A stretch of DNA of 64,000 nucleotides from JAKACA01 sp963769255 (GCA_963769255.1 CAVYKV010000002.1:372001-436000); one strand, 5' to 3'; numbered from the stretch's first letter, positions 38,570 to 47,252 are shown. Notes: generated by a model from the letters alone, not told the origin. Translations and numbers: made by a program.

Positions 38570-38600
38570 GGGGTTGGACCGTTTTTCGAGGTCCAACCCC
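38570..38600. promoter_or_regulatory. Long perfect inverted repeat before the acyl-CoA dehydrogenase gene
   Basis: GGGGTTGGACC (38570-38580) is repeated inverted as GGTCCAACCCC (38590-38600) with a 9-base centre. It lies just upstream of a -35-like TTGCGG (38610-38615) and a -10-like CACAAT (38635-38640). The 20-base centre-to-centre spacing is two helical turns, which fits a dimeric regulator better than a terminator; no T-tract follows. Confidence 0.55.
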
Positions 38601-38638
38601 CGACACAGATTGCGGGCCGACCGCCCCGACCGGGCACA

Positions 38639-39841
38639 ATGACGACCATGCCCGAGCCCATGGACGTCGTCGAGCTCCGGACGGCCGAGCTCCTCGACTC
38701 GGCCGACCCTCGCCACACCGACACCGTCGAGTTCCGGCGCCGCCAGTACGAGCTCGGGCTGGCGTGGGTCCACTTCCCGCCCGGCTTCGGCGGCCTCGGG
38801 TTGGCGCCGGCGCTGCAGCGCCAGGTCGACCGGCGCCTCGCCCTGGCCGGCGCCCGCCCACACGGCCCGCTCGAGTTCTTCGGGCTCGCCATGGCCGGGC
38901 CGACGCTCGTCACCCACGGTTCCGACGAGCTCCGTAGCCGGCTCCTGCCCCGCATGTTCAGCGGGGAGGACGCCTGGTGCCAGCTCTTCAGCGAGCCCGG
39001 AGCCGGCTCCGACCTGGCGGGCCTCGCTACGAGGGCGGTGCGCGACGGCGACGAGTGGGTCGTCACGGGCCAGAAGGTCTGGAACACGCTCGCCCATGTG
39101 GCCGACCGGGGCATGCTCGTGACCCGCACCGACCCTCAGGCTCCCAAGCACAAGGGCCTCACCTACTTCGCCCTCGACATGCACGCCGAGGGGGTCGAGG
39201 TCCTGCCCCTGCGCCAGATGACGGGCGAGGCGGAATTCAACGAGGTCTACCTCACCGAGGTGCGCGTCCCCGAGGCCGACCGCGTCGGTGACGTCGGTGA
39301 CGGCTGGCGCGTCTCCATGAGCACGCTCATGAACGAGCGCACCTCCATCGGCGGCAGTGGGGCGCCGGCGCGGGGCTCCGGAGCGATCGCCGAGGCCGTG
39401 CGCATCTGGCGGGACGAGCCGGGCGACCGCGGCGTCGTGCAGCGCGACCGCCTGATGCGGCTCTGGGCGGAGTCCGAGGTGCTCCGCCTCACGAACCTGC
39501 GGGCGGGCGACAACCGCAGGGCCGGCAACCCGGGGCCGGAGGGGTCGATCGCCAAGCTGCGTTTTGCCGAGGTCAACCAGCGCATCTACGAGCTCTGCGT
39601 CGACCTGCTCGGGGCCGGCGCCCTCACGGGCTACGACTACGCCATGCGCCGCAGCGGGCACCTCGGCCTCACGGGCGGTGCCGGCTCGTCGCGCAAGATG
39701 TTCCTGCGTTCGCGGGCGAACTCCATCGAAGGTGGCACGTCCGAGATCCAGCGGAACATCCTCGGCGAACGAGTGCTCGGCCTCCCCGGCGACGTCCGCG
39801 CCGACAAGGACATTCCCTGGTCGGAGGTTGCTCGCTCCTGA
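38639..39841 (+). CDS. Acyl-CoA dehydrogenase
   Basis: A 400-residue flavoprotein of the acyl-CoA dehydrogenase family, oxidising acyl-CoA to enoyl-CoA with transfer to ETF. LFSEPGAGSDLAGLATRA and WVVTGQKVWNTLAHVADRG are the FAD/substrate loop; the C-terminal part has IEGGTSEIQRNILGERVLGLP. The catalytic base cannot be placed with certainty. The start may be ATG 38639 or ATG 38648; the latter is seven bases after CACAAT, fitting a leaderless message. The inverted repeat at 38570-38600 is a likely control site. The substrate class is unknown. Confidence 0.9.
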   Translation: MTTMPEPMDVVELRTAELLDSADPRHTDTVEFRRRQYELGLAWVHFPPGFGGLGLAPALQRQVDRRLALAGARPHGPLEFFGLAMAGPTLVTHGSDELRSRLLPRMFSGEDAWCQLFSEPGAGSDLAGLATRAVRDGDEWVVTGQKVWNTLAHVADRGMLVTRTDPQAPKHKGLTYFALDMHAEGVEVLPLRQMTGEAEFNEVYLTEVRVPEADRVGDVGDGWRVSMSTLMNERTSIGGSGAPARGSGAIAEAVRIWRDEPGDRGVVQRDRLMRLWAESEVLRLTNLRAGDNRRAGNPGPEGSIAKLRFAEVNQRIYELCVDLLGAGALTGYDYAMRRSGHLGLTGGAGSSRKMFLRSRANSIEGGTSEIQRNILGERVLGLPGDVRADKDIPWSEVARS

Positions 39842-39860
39842 GCAGGCGGCCCGAGGTGAC

Positions 39861-40802
39861 TCAGCGGCCGGTCGGGTGCACGTGCGTGACCGTGCCGTTG
39901 CCGTCTCGCCAGCCCCGGGCCATGGCCTCGGAGTTGAAGCTGGCGGCAAAGGTCCCGTCGGCGGCGAGGGCGATGCCACCCCCGTCGCCTCCGAGCCGGG
40001 CGACGGCGTCGAGGGCCGCTTCCACGGCCGCTGCGAGCCCGACGCCCTGCCGCATCGCCCAGTCGATCCGATGGCCGAAACCCGCCACGACGAACGCCTC
40101 GCCCGCCCCCGTGGCCGAGACGGCCGCCGTTGCCGAGTCCGCCCACACACCTGCTCCCGGGATGGGCGTGTCGCCCACGCGTCCAGGGCGCTGGCCGGCG
40201 CGGCCACCGGTGCTCGTGGCAGCGGCCACGCCACCGCCGGCATCGACGGCGACGGCACCGACCGTCCCCTCCGCCGACCCGACGGCCTCGCGGTCCTCCG
40301 TCTCTCGCGTGGAGGCTTCCAACATCTCCGCCGTCATCGGGTCGAAGCGCCACGACTCGGCAAACCGGTCGGCACCCGGACCGGCGAGCAGCACGGGCCC
40401 GTCGGGAGCGCCCCCGATCTCCGCCACCTTGCGAGCCACCCGCACCGGGTTCGCCGGCCACGTGGCGGCGCAGATCGCACCGACCTTCCCGGTCGTGCCG
40501 TCCATGACGCCGGCGTCGAACTCGTAGGCGCCCTCCAAGGTCGGCACCGCTCCCCTGCCCGAGTTGAAGCGGCCGCTGTCCTCGAACCAGGCGACGGCCT
40601 CCACGACCGCCGCGAGGGCGTCTCCTCCCGCCGCCAGCACCGCCCAGCCGGCGCCGAGGGCGGCCCCGAGGCCGGCCTCGACCCGTTGGACGGCGGCGGC
40701 TGACTGCAGGCGGTCGAAGCGCCCGGCCCCGCCGTGCACGACGATCGCCGGCAAGGACAGCCGGCCCACGTCCGCCGAGGTCGGACGCTTGCTCGCACTC
40801 AT
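39861..40802 (-). CDS. Isoaspartyl peptidase/L-asparaginase (Ntn-hydrolase family)
   Basis: A 313-residue plant-type asparaginase of the N-terminal nucleophile group. The precursor begins LPAIVVHGGAGRFDR; autocleavage should occur before the threonine in GTVGAVAVDAGGGVAAATSTGG, giving two chains. TGRFNSGRG-type SGRFNSGRGAVPTLEG and the C-terminal ATGAGEAFVVAGFG are also typical. It frees aspartate from asparagine or isoaspartyl dipeptides. ATG 40802 has AGGAAGG eight bases upstream, which decides it over the GTG at 40811. Convergent with the acyl-CoA dehydrogenase gene. Confidence 0.88.
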   Translation of the reverse strand: MSASKRPTSADVGRLSLPAIVVHGGAGRFDRLQSAAAVQRVEAGLGAALGAGWAVLAAGGDALAAVVEAVAWFEDSGRFNSGRGAVPTLEGAYEFDAGVMDGTTGKVGAICAATWPANPVRVARKVAEIGGAPDGPVLLAGPGADRFAESWRFDPMTAEMLEASTRETEDREAVGSAEGTVGAVAVDAGGGVAAATSTGGRAGQRPGRVGDTPIPGAGVWADSATAAVSATGAGEAFVVAGFGHRIDWAMRQGVGLAAAVEAALDAVARLGGDGGGIALAADGTFAASFNSEAMARGWRDGNGTVTHVHPTGR

Positions 40803-40998
40803 GGCGGGCACCTTCCTGCCAGGGTCATGGTCAGGCTGACGTTACCCCGCGAGGTGACGTCCTCCGGGGTGGCGAGGATGCCGGTGGCGGGAATGCGGCG
40901 TGCCGGCCGGGTGCCGGCCCGAAGGGCGGAAGGATGTCGTCCGTGGGGTGCGCGGCGCGGGCGAGGTCGGCCGGGGCCCCGGCGCGGGCGTCGGCGGG

Positions 40999-41949
40999 AT
41001 GACGCGCCGCGGCTGGCTGCTCTTCGCGGCCATGGGGATCATCTGGGGGCTGCCCTACCTCCTCATCAAGGTGGCCGTGAGGGAAGTGAGCCCCGCCTTC
41101 CTCGTGCTCCTGCGCACGGGGGGCGCCGCCGTCGTGCTGCTGCCGATCGCCATCGCCCGCCGGCAGCTCCGCCCGGTGCTCGCCCTCTGGCGCCCCCTCG
41201 CCGCGTACACGCTCTGCGAGATGGGGATTCCCTGGATCCTCCTCTTCCATGCCGAGCAGAAGCTGCCCAGCTCGCTGTCCGGCCTCCTCGTGGCGGCCGT
41301 CCCACTCGTCGGCGCCGTGCTGGCTTGGCTGACGGGCTCCGAACGGGTGGAAGCACGACGCGTCCTCGGCCTCGTCATCGGCCTCGGCGGCGTCGCCGTG
41401 CTCGTCGGGGTCGACGTGGCCGGCGCCGACCTCTGGGCGGCGTTGTCGATGGTCGGGGTCGTCGTCGGCTACGCCATCGGGCCCTGGATCGTGGCCCACC
41501 ACCTCCAGAGCGCCCCGCCCCTCGGGCTCGTGACCGGCTCGCTCGTCCTGTGCGCCGTCGCCTACGTCCCCATCGCCCTCTTCCAGCTGCCGCACCATGC
41601 CCTCCACGCCGCCGAGATCGAGTCGATCATCGGCCTCACGGTGGTGTGCACGGCCATCGCCTTCGTCGTCTTCTTCGCCCTCATCGGCGAGGTGGGCGCC
41701 TACCGGGCGACGGTCATCACCTACGTCAACCCGGCGATCGCCGTGCTCCTCGGCGTCAGCGTGCTGGGCGAGGCGTTCGGGGTGGCCACGGCTGCCGGCT
41801 TTGCCCTCATCATCGTGGGCTGCTTCTTCGCCACCGGCCGGGCCAGCCGCCTGCGCTCGGACGACGAGCGGGAGGCTGTCGGGATCGAGTCAGGCGGCCC
41901 GGCGGATCCCGCCGCCTCGGCCACTCCGATCGTCGGAACGGAGCGCTGA
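40999..41949 (+). CDS. EamA/DMT-superfamily transporter
   Basis: A 316-residue membrane protein with ten helices in two EamA repeats (MTRRGWLLFAAMGIIWGLPY opens the first; the second starts near residue 155). Members export metabolites such as amino acids or take part in other small-molecule transport; the substrate is unknown. ATG 40999 directly precedes the first helix; the frame is open to 40900 with no homology and poor composition. The last 40 residues are a hydrophilic tail. It converges with the DUF4097 gene three bases away. Confidence 0.88.
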   Translation: MTRRGWLLFAAMGIIWGLPYLLIKVAVREVSPAFLVLLRTGGAAVVLLPIAIARRQLRPVLALWRPLAAYTLCEMGIPWILLFHAEQKLPSSLSGLLVAAVPLVGAVLAWLTGSERVEARRVLGLVIGLGGVAVLVGVDVAGADLWAALSMVGVVVGYAIGPWIVAHHLQSAPPLGLVTGSLVLCAVAYVPIALFQLPHHALHAAEIESIIGLTVVCTAIAFVVFFALIGEVGAYRATVITYVNPAIAVLLGVSVLGEAFGVATAAGFALIIVGCFFATGRASRLRSDDEREAVGIESGGPADPAASATPIVGTER

Positions 41950-41952
41950 TCC

Positions 41953-42741
41953 TCAGACGGGCTCGCCCGAGTGGACGAAGATGTCGCCCGAGACGGTGCG
42001 GCAGGAGACTCGGAGGGCGGCTTCCCGCTCACCCTCGGCCCCGGCTGGCAGCGTGCACTTCCAGTCGCCCGTCACGGACACGAGATCGAGCCACGTCCCC
42101 ACGCCGGAGCCGACCCCGATTCGCACGTCGCCGGAGACGGCGTTGACGGTGAGGTCGCCCTCGTAGGCGCACCCCACGGTGACCTCGCCCGATGCGGTGC
42201 GGAAGCGGGCGTCGTGGGCCACGGAGGCCACGCGGATGTCGCCGCTCGCCGTCGTCACGGTGGCTCGGCCGCCGATGCTCTCCGTGCTGACGTCGCCGCT
42301 CGCCGTCTGCAGCTCCGCCTCCCCGAGCACGCCGGCGAGGCTGACGTCGCCGCTCGCCGTGACGATCCGCGCTGAGTCGCAGCCGTCGCGCACGACGACG
42401 TCGCCACTCGCCGTCCGTGCCTCGAAGCTGCCGAGGGCCCCGACGCAGGAGACGTCGGCGGAGGCGGTCTTCACCCGAGCCGACGAGGAGGTCGGGACGA
42501 CCACGCGCAGGAAGAGCTCCGGCTCCCGGAAACTGCGCTTCGGGAGCTTGACGAGAAGACGTCCGTTGTCGCAGATGACCGTGGCATTGGCGATGTGCTC
42601 CCGTGCCGCCGCCGAGTCGCGCCCGATCGGTTCGAGGCGGATCGTCGCCTCGTCGGTCGGGGTCAGCTCGAGCTCGACGCTACCTGCCGCCAGTTCGAGG
42701 TCGGCGTGCAGGGGGCTGCCGGTTGGAAACGTCCACTCCAT
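41953..42741 (-). CDS. DUF4097 beta-strand repeat protein
   Basis: A 262-residue protein with a right-handed beta-solenoid look. After an N-terminal segment (MEWTFPTGSPLHADLELAAG), the motif [TV][AV]SGDV recurs about nine times at intervals near 18 residues (TASADVS, TASGDVV, TASGDVS twice, TASGDIR, TASGEVT, VSGDVR, VTGDWK, VSGDIF). This is the DUF4097 adhesin-like family; no signal peptide or helix is seen, so it is probably cytoplasmic. The upstream neighbour on the same strand is a ribbon-helix-helix protein, and I recall the pair being common in actinobacteria. Function unknown. Confidence 0.85.
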   Translation of the reverse strand: MEWTFPTGSPLHADLELAAGSVELELTPTDEATIRLEPIGRDSAAAREHIANATVICDNGRLLVKLPKRSFREPELFLRVVVPTSSSARVKTASADVSCVGALGSFEARTASGDVVVRDGCDSARIVTASGDVSLAGVLGEAELQTASGDVSTESIGGRATVTTASGDIRVASVAHDARFRTASGEVTVGCAYEGDLTVNAVSGDVRIGVGSGVGTWLDLVSVTGDWKCTLPAGAEGEREAALRVSCRTVSGDIFVHSGEPV

Positions 42742-42858
42742 GGTCCTTGTCCTTTCCCGTGTCGACGGAGCACTGGCACGAATCTGCGGTCGGCGGGCGG
42801 GCGGCGACCTGGCGGGGGGGCGGGGGCGGCACCGTGCCCGAGATCATCCACATGGCCG

Positions 42859-43329
42859 CTACCCCCTCACGAACCCGGTCATGCGCCGTGACCCCCGGCG
42901 CGGTGACGGCGGTAGGCGGAGCGCCTGTACGACGGCGTCGACCAGCCAGCTGTTGAGGGAGACGCCGTCTCGCATGGCGGCCCGCTCCGCCTGACCCTTC
43001 AGTCCCTCCGGCATGCGAAGCGTGACGCGGGCAACCTCCTCCTCGCCGCGTTCGGCGCCCTCGCCGTCGCCGGAGCCGCTCGCCATGGTGGCCATGGAGA
43101 GCGTGAGCACCGGGTCGCTCCCCTGCAGCCGCACCTCGACGGAGGTGCCGGGCAGGGAGGCGCTCAGCTCGTCGGCCGCCTGCTGCAGGGCGTCGAGCAG
43201 CCGCAAGCGGACGGAGGAGGCAAGCGACTCGACGAGGGCGTCGGCGATTCGCCGCGTATCGTCGCCCCCGACGGCGGCCGCCCGGCGCAGGTCCTCTTCG
43301 AGCCCCTCGACGATCGGTGCCAGCAGCAT
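42859..43329 (-). CDS. Ribbon-helix-helix DNA-binding protein (HicB/Arc-like)
   Basis: A 156-residue protein. The C-terminal part, VARVTLRMPEGLKGQAERAA and SLNSWLVDAVVQAL, is a ribbon-helix-helix DNA-binding domain (about residues 100-140) as in HicB/Arc antitoxin-like proteins. The first 90 residues are helical with no known motif. No HicA-type toxin is next to it; instead the DUF4097 gene follows after 117 bases. On the minus strand CATAAT (43341-43336) is six bases before the ATG, so the message is leaderless. A repeated element covers this promoter, which suggests self-regulation. Confidence 0.8.
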   Translation of the reverse strand: MLLAPIVEGLEEDLRRAAAVGGDDTRRIADALVESLASSVRLRLLDALQQAADELSASLPGTSVEVRLQGSDPVLTLSMATMASGSGDGEGAERGEEEVARVTLRMPEGLKGQAERAAMRDGVSLNSWLVDAVVQALRLPPSPRRGSRRMTGFVRG

Positions 43330-43348
43330 GACGTCATTATGACATCAT
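43328..43348. promoter_or_regulatory. Repeated ATGAC(G/A)TCAT element over the RHH gene promoter
   Basis: ATGACGTCAT (43328-43337), one base, then ATGACATCAT (43339-43348). The first copy is a palindrome, the second differs by one base. The pair covers the -10 element and start codon of the RHH gene, the usual arrangement for an autorepressed antitoxin-like operator. Confidence 0.6.
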
Positions 43349-43433
43349 TCGCGGCGTCAGTCAAGCGTCTCGTCGACGTCGATCCGCCGCACCGCCCCGG
43401 CACGAGCAGGCCGGCAACGGTACGATCCGGCCC

Positions 43434-45416
43434 GTGGAGCCGGGGCACGACGCCCGCCCGACGGCGACCGGGAGCCCGGCAGAGGGCGAGCCGCCGGCCG
43501 AGGCGCTGGATACCGCCGCGACGCCGGGCGGGGAGCCTCTCGCGGCGCCCGACGGGGAGTTGGCCGCCGACCTGTCGACGGCGGAGGAACCACCGCCCGA
43601 GAACGGGCAGGCCCCCGACGAGGAGGCGTCCGAGGAGCAAGGCCCCGACGGTGCCGGGGACGCCGAGGACGACGTGGACGCCGCCGAAGCCCCCGCCCCC
43701 GACCCGGCGGCCGAGGAGCTCGTGAAGCGACTGCTCGACAACGCCCCCGCCATGATCACCGTCCTCAACGAGGACATCAGCTGGCGGTACTCCAACGCCT
43801 CGGCCGAGCGACTGCTCGGTCCACTGCCGGACGACCTCGATCCCGAGCTCGGCGTGCTCAGCCTCCTCCACGACGACGACGTCCCTCTCGTGCTCCAGCT
43901 CCTGGAGCGCATCCGGGCCGGCGAGCTGCCGCCCGACGAGACCTTCGAGGTGCGCGTGCGGACGTCCGGCGGCGACTGGCGTTACCTCGAGAACACCGCC
44001 GTCAACCTCATCGACGATCCCGTCGTGCACGGCATCGTCGTCCGCTCGACGGACGTGACGGACGCCAGGCAGGCCACCCTCCGCCTGCGCGAAGCGAACG
44101 AGCGGCTCAGCACCCTCATCGGTTCCCTCCACATCGCCGCCCTCGTGGAGGACACCGACCGGGTCATCGTCCTCACGAACGAGGCGTTCGTCGATCTCTT
44201 CGAGTTGTCCGTCACCCCCGGCCGGCTCGCCGGGCGGACCCTGACGGAGCTGGGTGCCGAGCTGACGCGGCGTTTCGGCGACCCCACGCGGGTGCCCGGG
44301 CCCGATCGTGTGGCGCGCATCTTGCGGGAGCGCCGGCACGTCATCGGGGACCGCATCGCCATGCTCGACGGCCGCGTGCTCGAGCGCGACTACGTGCCGA
44401 TCTTCGTGGACCACGAGTACCGGGGACACCTCTGGCTCTTCCGGGACGTCTCCGCCCAGGCTCGCAACGAAGCGGAGTGGACCCAGCTCCTCGCCACCCA
44501 GCGGGAGGAGAACGAGCGCCTCGTCGAGCTCGACCGCGTGAAGGCCTCGTTCCTGGCCGAGGTCTCCCACGAGCTCCGGACCCCCCTCACGTCCATCCTC
44601 AGCTTCACAGAGCTGCTGCGGGAGGGGATCGGTCGGGACGAGGCGGCCGAGCAGGAGGAGTTCCTCGACGTCATCGCCCGCAACGCCGAACGGTTGCTGC
44701 GGCTCGTGGACGACCTCGTGCTGCTGGACCGGGCCGAGACGGGCATCCTCCCCGTCGAGTGGGGGATCTTCGACCTGCCCGCCGTCGTGCAGGCGGCCGC
44801 CACCACCTTCGCCCACCAGGCGGAGGCCAAGCAGATCGAGCTCGAGAGCACCCTCGACACCGGTCCGGCCGTCTACGGCGACGCCCACCGCGTCGCCCAG
44901 CTCCTCGACGTCGTGCTCTCGAACGCCGTCAAGTTCACGCCCGAGGGTGGGCACGTGGCGGTGACGGCGACCTCGACGGAGGACACCTGGTTCGTGTCGG
45001 TGGCCGACTCGGGCATCGGGGTGCCGGTCGGGGAGCGGGAGGCCCTCTTCGAGCGCTTCTACCGGGCCTCGAACGCCAGGGCGGCGCGCATCCCGGGCTC
45101 CGGCCTCGGCCTCTCCGTGGCGAGGGCGATCGCCCGCATGCACGGAGGCGAGGTCTCCATCTCCGGCGAGGTGGAGGGCGGCACCATCGTGCACATCGTG
45201 CTCCCCGTCGGCTCCCATCCCGACCTGGCGCCGGAACCCGAGTTCGGGAGCGACGACGGCGACGGCGGCAGTGAACGCGACGCCGAGCTGGAGGCGTTCC
45301 TCCTCGACGAGCTGGGCCTCGACCTCTCCGAGCCCGAACCCGTGTCAACCGAAGGCGGGCAGACGGAAGCCGTCGGCGACGAGGAGCCGCTGCCCGACGC
45401 CGGCGCCGATGCCTGA
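43434..45416 (+). CDS. Soluble PAS-domain sensor histidine kinase
   Basis: A 660-residue kinase. The first 95 residues are acidic and Pro/Ala/Glu-rich, then two PAS domains (about 98-208 and 215-340; MITVLNEDISWRYSNASAE, LVEDTDRVIVLTNEAFVDLF), a coiled linker, the HisKA helix AEVSHELRTPLTSI with H379, and the ATPase domain (LSNAVKFT, VADSGIGVPV, GSGLGLSVA). No membrane helix is visible, so it senses an internal signal. A 60-residue acidic tail follows. The start is GTG 43434, seven bases after TACGAT (43421-43426). The stop overlaps the next gene, an OmpR-type regulator. SenX3/PhoR-like output is suggested by the PHO-type box downstream. Confidence 0.92.
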   Translation: MEPGHDARPTATGSPAEGEPPAEALDTAATPGGEPLAAPDGELAADLSTAEEPPPENGQAPDEEASEEQGPDGAGDAEDDVDAAEAPAPDPAAEELVKRLLDNAPAMITVLNEDISWRYSNASAERLLGPLPDDLDPELGVLSLLHDDDVPLVLQLLERIRAGELPPDETFEVRVRTSGGDWRYLENTAVNLIDDPVVHGIVVRSTDVTDARQATLRLREANERLSTLIGSLHIAALVEDTDRVIVLTNEAFVDLFELSVTPGRLAGRTLTELGAELTRRFGDPTRVPGPDRVARILRERRHVIGDRIAMLDGRVLERDYVPIFVDHEYRGHLWLFRDVSAQARNEAEWTQLLATQREENERLVELDRVKASFLAEVSHELRTPLTSILSFTELLREGIGRDEAAEQEEFLDVIARNAERLLRLVDDLVLLDRAETGILPVEWGIFDLPAVVQAAATTFAHQAEAKQIELESTLDTGPAVYGDAHRVAQLLDVVLSNAVKFTPEGGHVAVTATSTEDTWFVSVADSGIGVPVGEREALFERFYRASNARAARIPGSGLGLSVARAIARMHGGEVSISGEVEGGTIVHIVLPVGSHPDLAPEPEFGSDDGDGGSERDAELEAFLLDELGLDLSEPEPVSTEGGQTEAVGDEEPLPDAGADA

Positions 45417-46170
45417 GGAGGCCGGGCAGGGCGAAGGCGGCCAGGCGGCTGCGGGTCAGGTGCTCGTCATCGAGGACGACGACGACATCGCCCTCGCCCT
45501 CTCCACGCTGCTCGGCCGCGCCGGCTACGACGTCGTCACCGTGGCGGACGGTCTCGAGGGCCTCCGCAGCTTCCACGTCGTGGCGCCCGACGTCGTCATC
45601 CTCGACGTCGGGCTCCCCACCCTGGACGGCTGGACGGTGCTCGGCCGCATCCGGGAGCTGAGCAACGCGCCCGTCCTCATGCTGACGGCGCTCGGTGACG
45701 AGGTGGACAAGGTGCGCGGCCTTCGTGGCGGCGCCGACGACTACGTCGCCAAGCCCTTCGGCAACCAGGAGCTCCTCGCACGCATCGAAGCCTTGCTGCG
45801 GCGGCGCGGGGCGGCCTCCTCGGACGTGGTGCCTTCCGTGCCGGCGAGGCGCCCCGGTTACGACGACGGCACCGTCTTCATCGACATCGACGACCATCGC
45901 ATCGAGGTCGACGGCCTGGAGGTCGTCCTCACGCCCCTCGAGTTCCGGCTCCTCGACGTCTTCCTCCGCCACAACGGCAAGGTGCTCTCTACGGAGCAGC
46001 TACTGCAGCTCGCCTGGCACGACCCGACGGCGACCGGCCCCGACCGCGTGAAGTTCACGCTGCTGCGGTTGCGTCGCAAGCTCGGCTGGGCCGGACCAGG
46101 GGAGGGGCCGATCGAGACGGTGAGGGGTTTTGGCTACCGGTTCACCGACCGGTCGCCCGGGCACGGCTGA
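45409..46170 (+). CDS. OmpR/PhoB-family response regulator
   Basis: A 253-residue regulator with receiver domain (VLVIEDDDDIALALSTLLGR; phosphoacceptor D66 in VILDVGLPTLDGW; K in VAKPFG) and an OmpR-type winged helix (VVLTPLEFRLLDVFLRHNGK, VKFTLLRLRRKLG, IETVRGFGYRF). ATG 45409 overlaps the kinase stop by eight bases, so both are made together. The next gene but one begins an importer behind a GTTCA direct repeat, the type of site bound by PhoP and RegX3 in actinobacteria. I infer this protein is the binder; it is not shown. Confidence 0.93.
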   Translation: MPEEAGQGEGGQAAAGQVLVIEDDDDIALALSTLLGRAGYDVVTVADGLEGLRSFHVVAPDVVILDVGLPTLDGWTVLGRIRELSNAPVLMLTALGDEVDKVRGLRGGADDYVAKPFGNQELLARIEALLRRRGAASSDVVPSVPARRPGYDDGTVFIDIDDHRIEVDGLEVVLTPLEFRLLDVFLRHNGKVLSTEQLLQLAWHDPTATGPDRVKFTLLRLRRKLGWAGPGEGPIETVRGFGYRFTDRSPGHG

Positions 46171-46241
46171 GGGCGGCTCCCGGGGCGCTGCTACCCAGTT
46201 GCAACCGGACGGCACCCGCGATCTCACCCGGGGCCGTCAGC

Positions 46242-47168
46242 ATGTGCGCTGTGGTAGTGAGGGAAGCGGGGCCGGGGCGTGTACTCGTCGTCGAAGACGA
46301 CGAGTCCACGGCCCTGTTCGTCACTCGAGTGCTCTCGCGGCACGGCTTCGACGCCGCCTGGGTGACCGACGCCGAGCAGGCGAGCGAGCGCCTCGAGGCC
46401 GAGTCGTTCGACGTCCTGCTCGCCGACTACCGGCTGCCCGGCCAGGACGGCATGGAGCTCGCCCGCAGCACGCGCCTCTCGCAGCCGGGCATGGGCATCG
46501 CCGTCATGACGTCGTTCGCCGAGGTCGACACGGAGGAGGCGGCCCGCTCGAACGGCGTCGACGACTTCTTCGAGAAGCCCCTCCACTCCTCCAACTTCGT
46601 CGCCCGCATCCGCGAGCTCGTGGCTCGCGCCAGGGCGCACCGATCGCATACAGGATCTCCATCGGCGCGGGGGCCCGCAGAGGCAGGCCCGGTGGAGTCG
46701 GCCCTGGAGGCGTTGCCCCGAAGCGGCGCCTCCGGGCCGCCGGCAATCGCAGGGAGCGGGCCCGGCGGGCGCGCGGTGGCGAGGGACGCCGCGCCGACCC
46801 TGTTGGGCACCAGGGTGGCCGAGGGCACTGCCCAGCCTCGGCACGAGGGCACCGGTGGTGACGACCGGGCCCGCTTCACTGCGTTCGGTTCGTCGGCGGA
46901 GCCCGGCTCCGCTGTGACGGAGGATGTCGGCTGCGGGGAAGCATCCGAGGCGTTCTCGCGCGAGGAGGCCGGCGGCGAGGGCCGTGACCTCCTCGCGCGG
47001 TGTGCCCACCCGGCGATGCGCTACCTGCTCGAGCAGGCGCTCGCCTGCCGCCGTGCCGTCGAGCCCGTCCGCATGTGGGCCTCCGGCACCCCGACGGTCT
47101 CCATCGCCTCGGGCGCCGGCGATCTCATGGCGCCGACCACCCGGCCCGGCTGGACCTCCATCGGCTGA
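46242..47168 (+). CDS. Receiver-domain protein with long non-standard C-terminus
   Basis: A 308-residue protein. Residues 14-130 are a receiver domain (VLVVEDDESTALFVTRVLSR, phosphoacceptor D62 in LLADYRLPGQDGM, K in FFEKPLH). After it there is no DNA-binding or enzymatic domain: residues 135-250 are Gly/Ala/Pro-rich, and about 250-290 may form a short helical unit (LLARCAHPAMRYLLEQALAC). It could be a phosphate sink or adaptor for the kinase just upstream. A hidden frameshift within the C-terminal part cannot be ruled out. It ends 41 bases before the PHO-box-like repeat. Confidence 0.75.
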   Translation: MCAVVVREAGPGRVLVVEDDESTALFVTRVLSRHGFDAAWVTDAEQASERLEAESFDVLLADYRLPGQDGMELARSTRLSQPGMGIAVMTSFAEVDTEEAARSNGVDDFFEKPLHSSNFVARIRELVARARAHRSHTGSPSARGPAEAGPVESALEALPRSGASGPPAIAGSGPGGRAVARDAAPTLLGTRVAEGTAQPRHEGTGGDDRARFTAFGSSAEPGSAVTEDVGCGEASEAFSREEAGGEGRDLLARCAHPAMRYLLEQALACRRAVEPVRMWASGTPTVSIASGAGDLMAPTTRPGWTSIG

Positions 47169-47208
47169 GACGTCCCGGCGCCCTGCGGCACCGGCGGCGA
47201 CGCCTGAA

Positions 47209-47252
47209 GTTCATCTCGTGTTCACCGAGGTGACGGCTCGCGTTCACGTCCC
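47209..47252 (+). promoter_or_regulatory. PHO-box-like direct repeats upstream of the ABC importer
   Basis: Four 11-base units: GTTCATCTCGT (47209), GTTCACCGAGG (47220), TGACGGCTCGC (47231), GTTCACGTCCC (47242). Units 1, 2 and 4 fit the Streptomyces PhoP pattern G(G/T)TCAYYYR(G/C)G at 9, 10 and 8 of 11 positions; unit 3 is degenerate. A -10-like TATGGT lies at 47279-47284 and the -35 region between is poor, as expected for an activated promoter. Confidence 0.6.

Noticed and set aside
38570..38600. Rho-independent terminator for the methyltransferase gene
   Set aside because: A better hairpin sits at the stop codon (38517-38541), this one lacks a T-tract and lies next to a promoter, so an operator is preferred.
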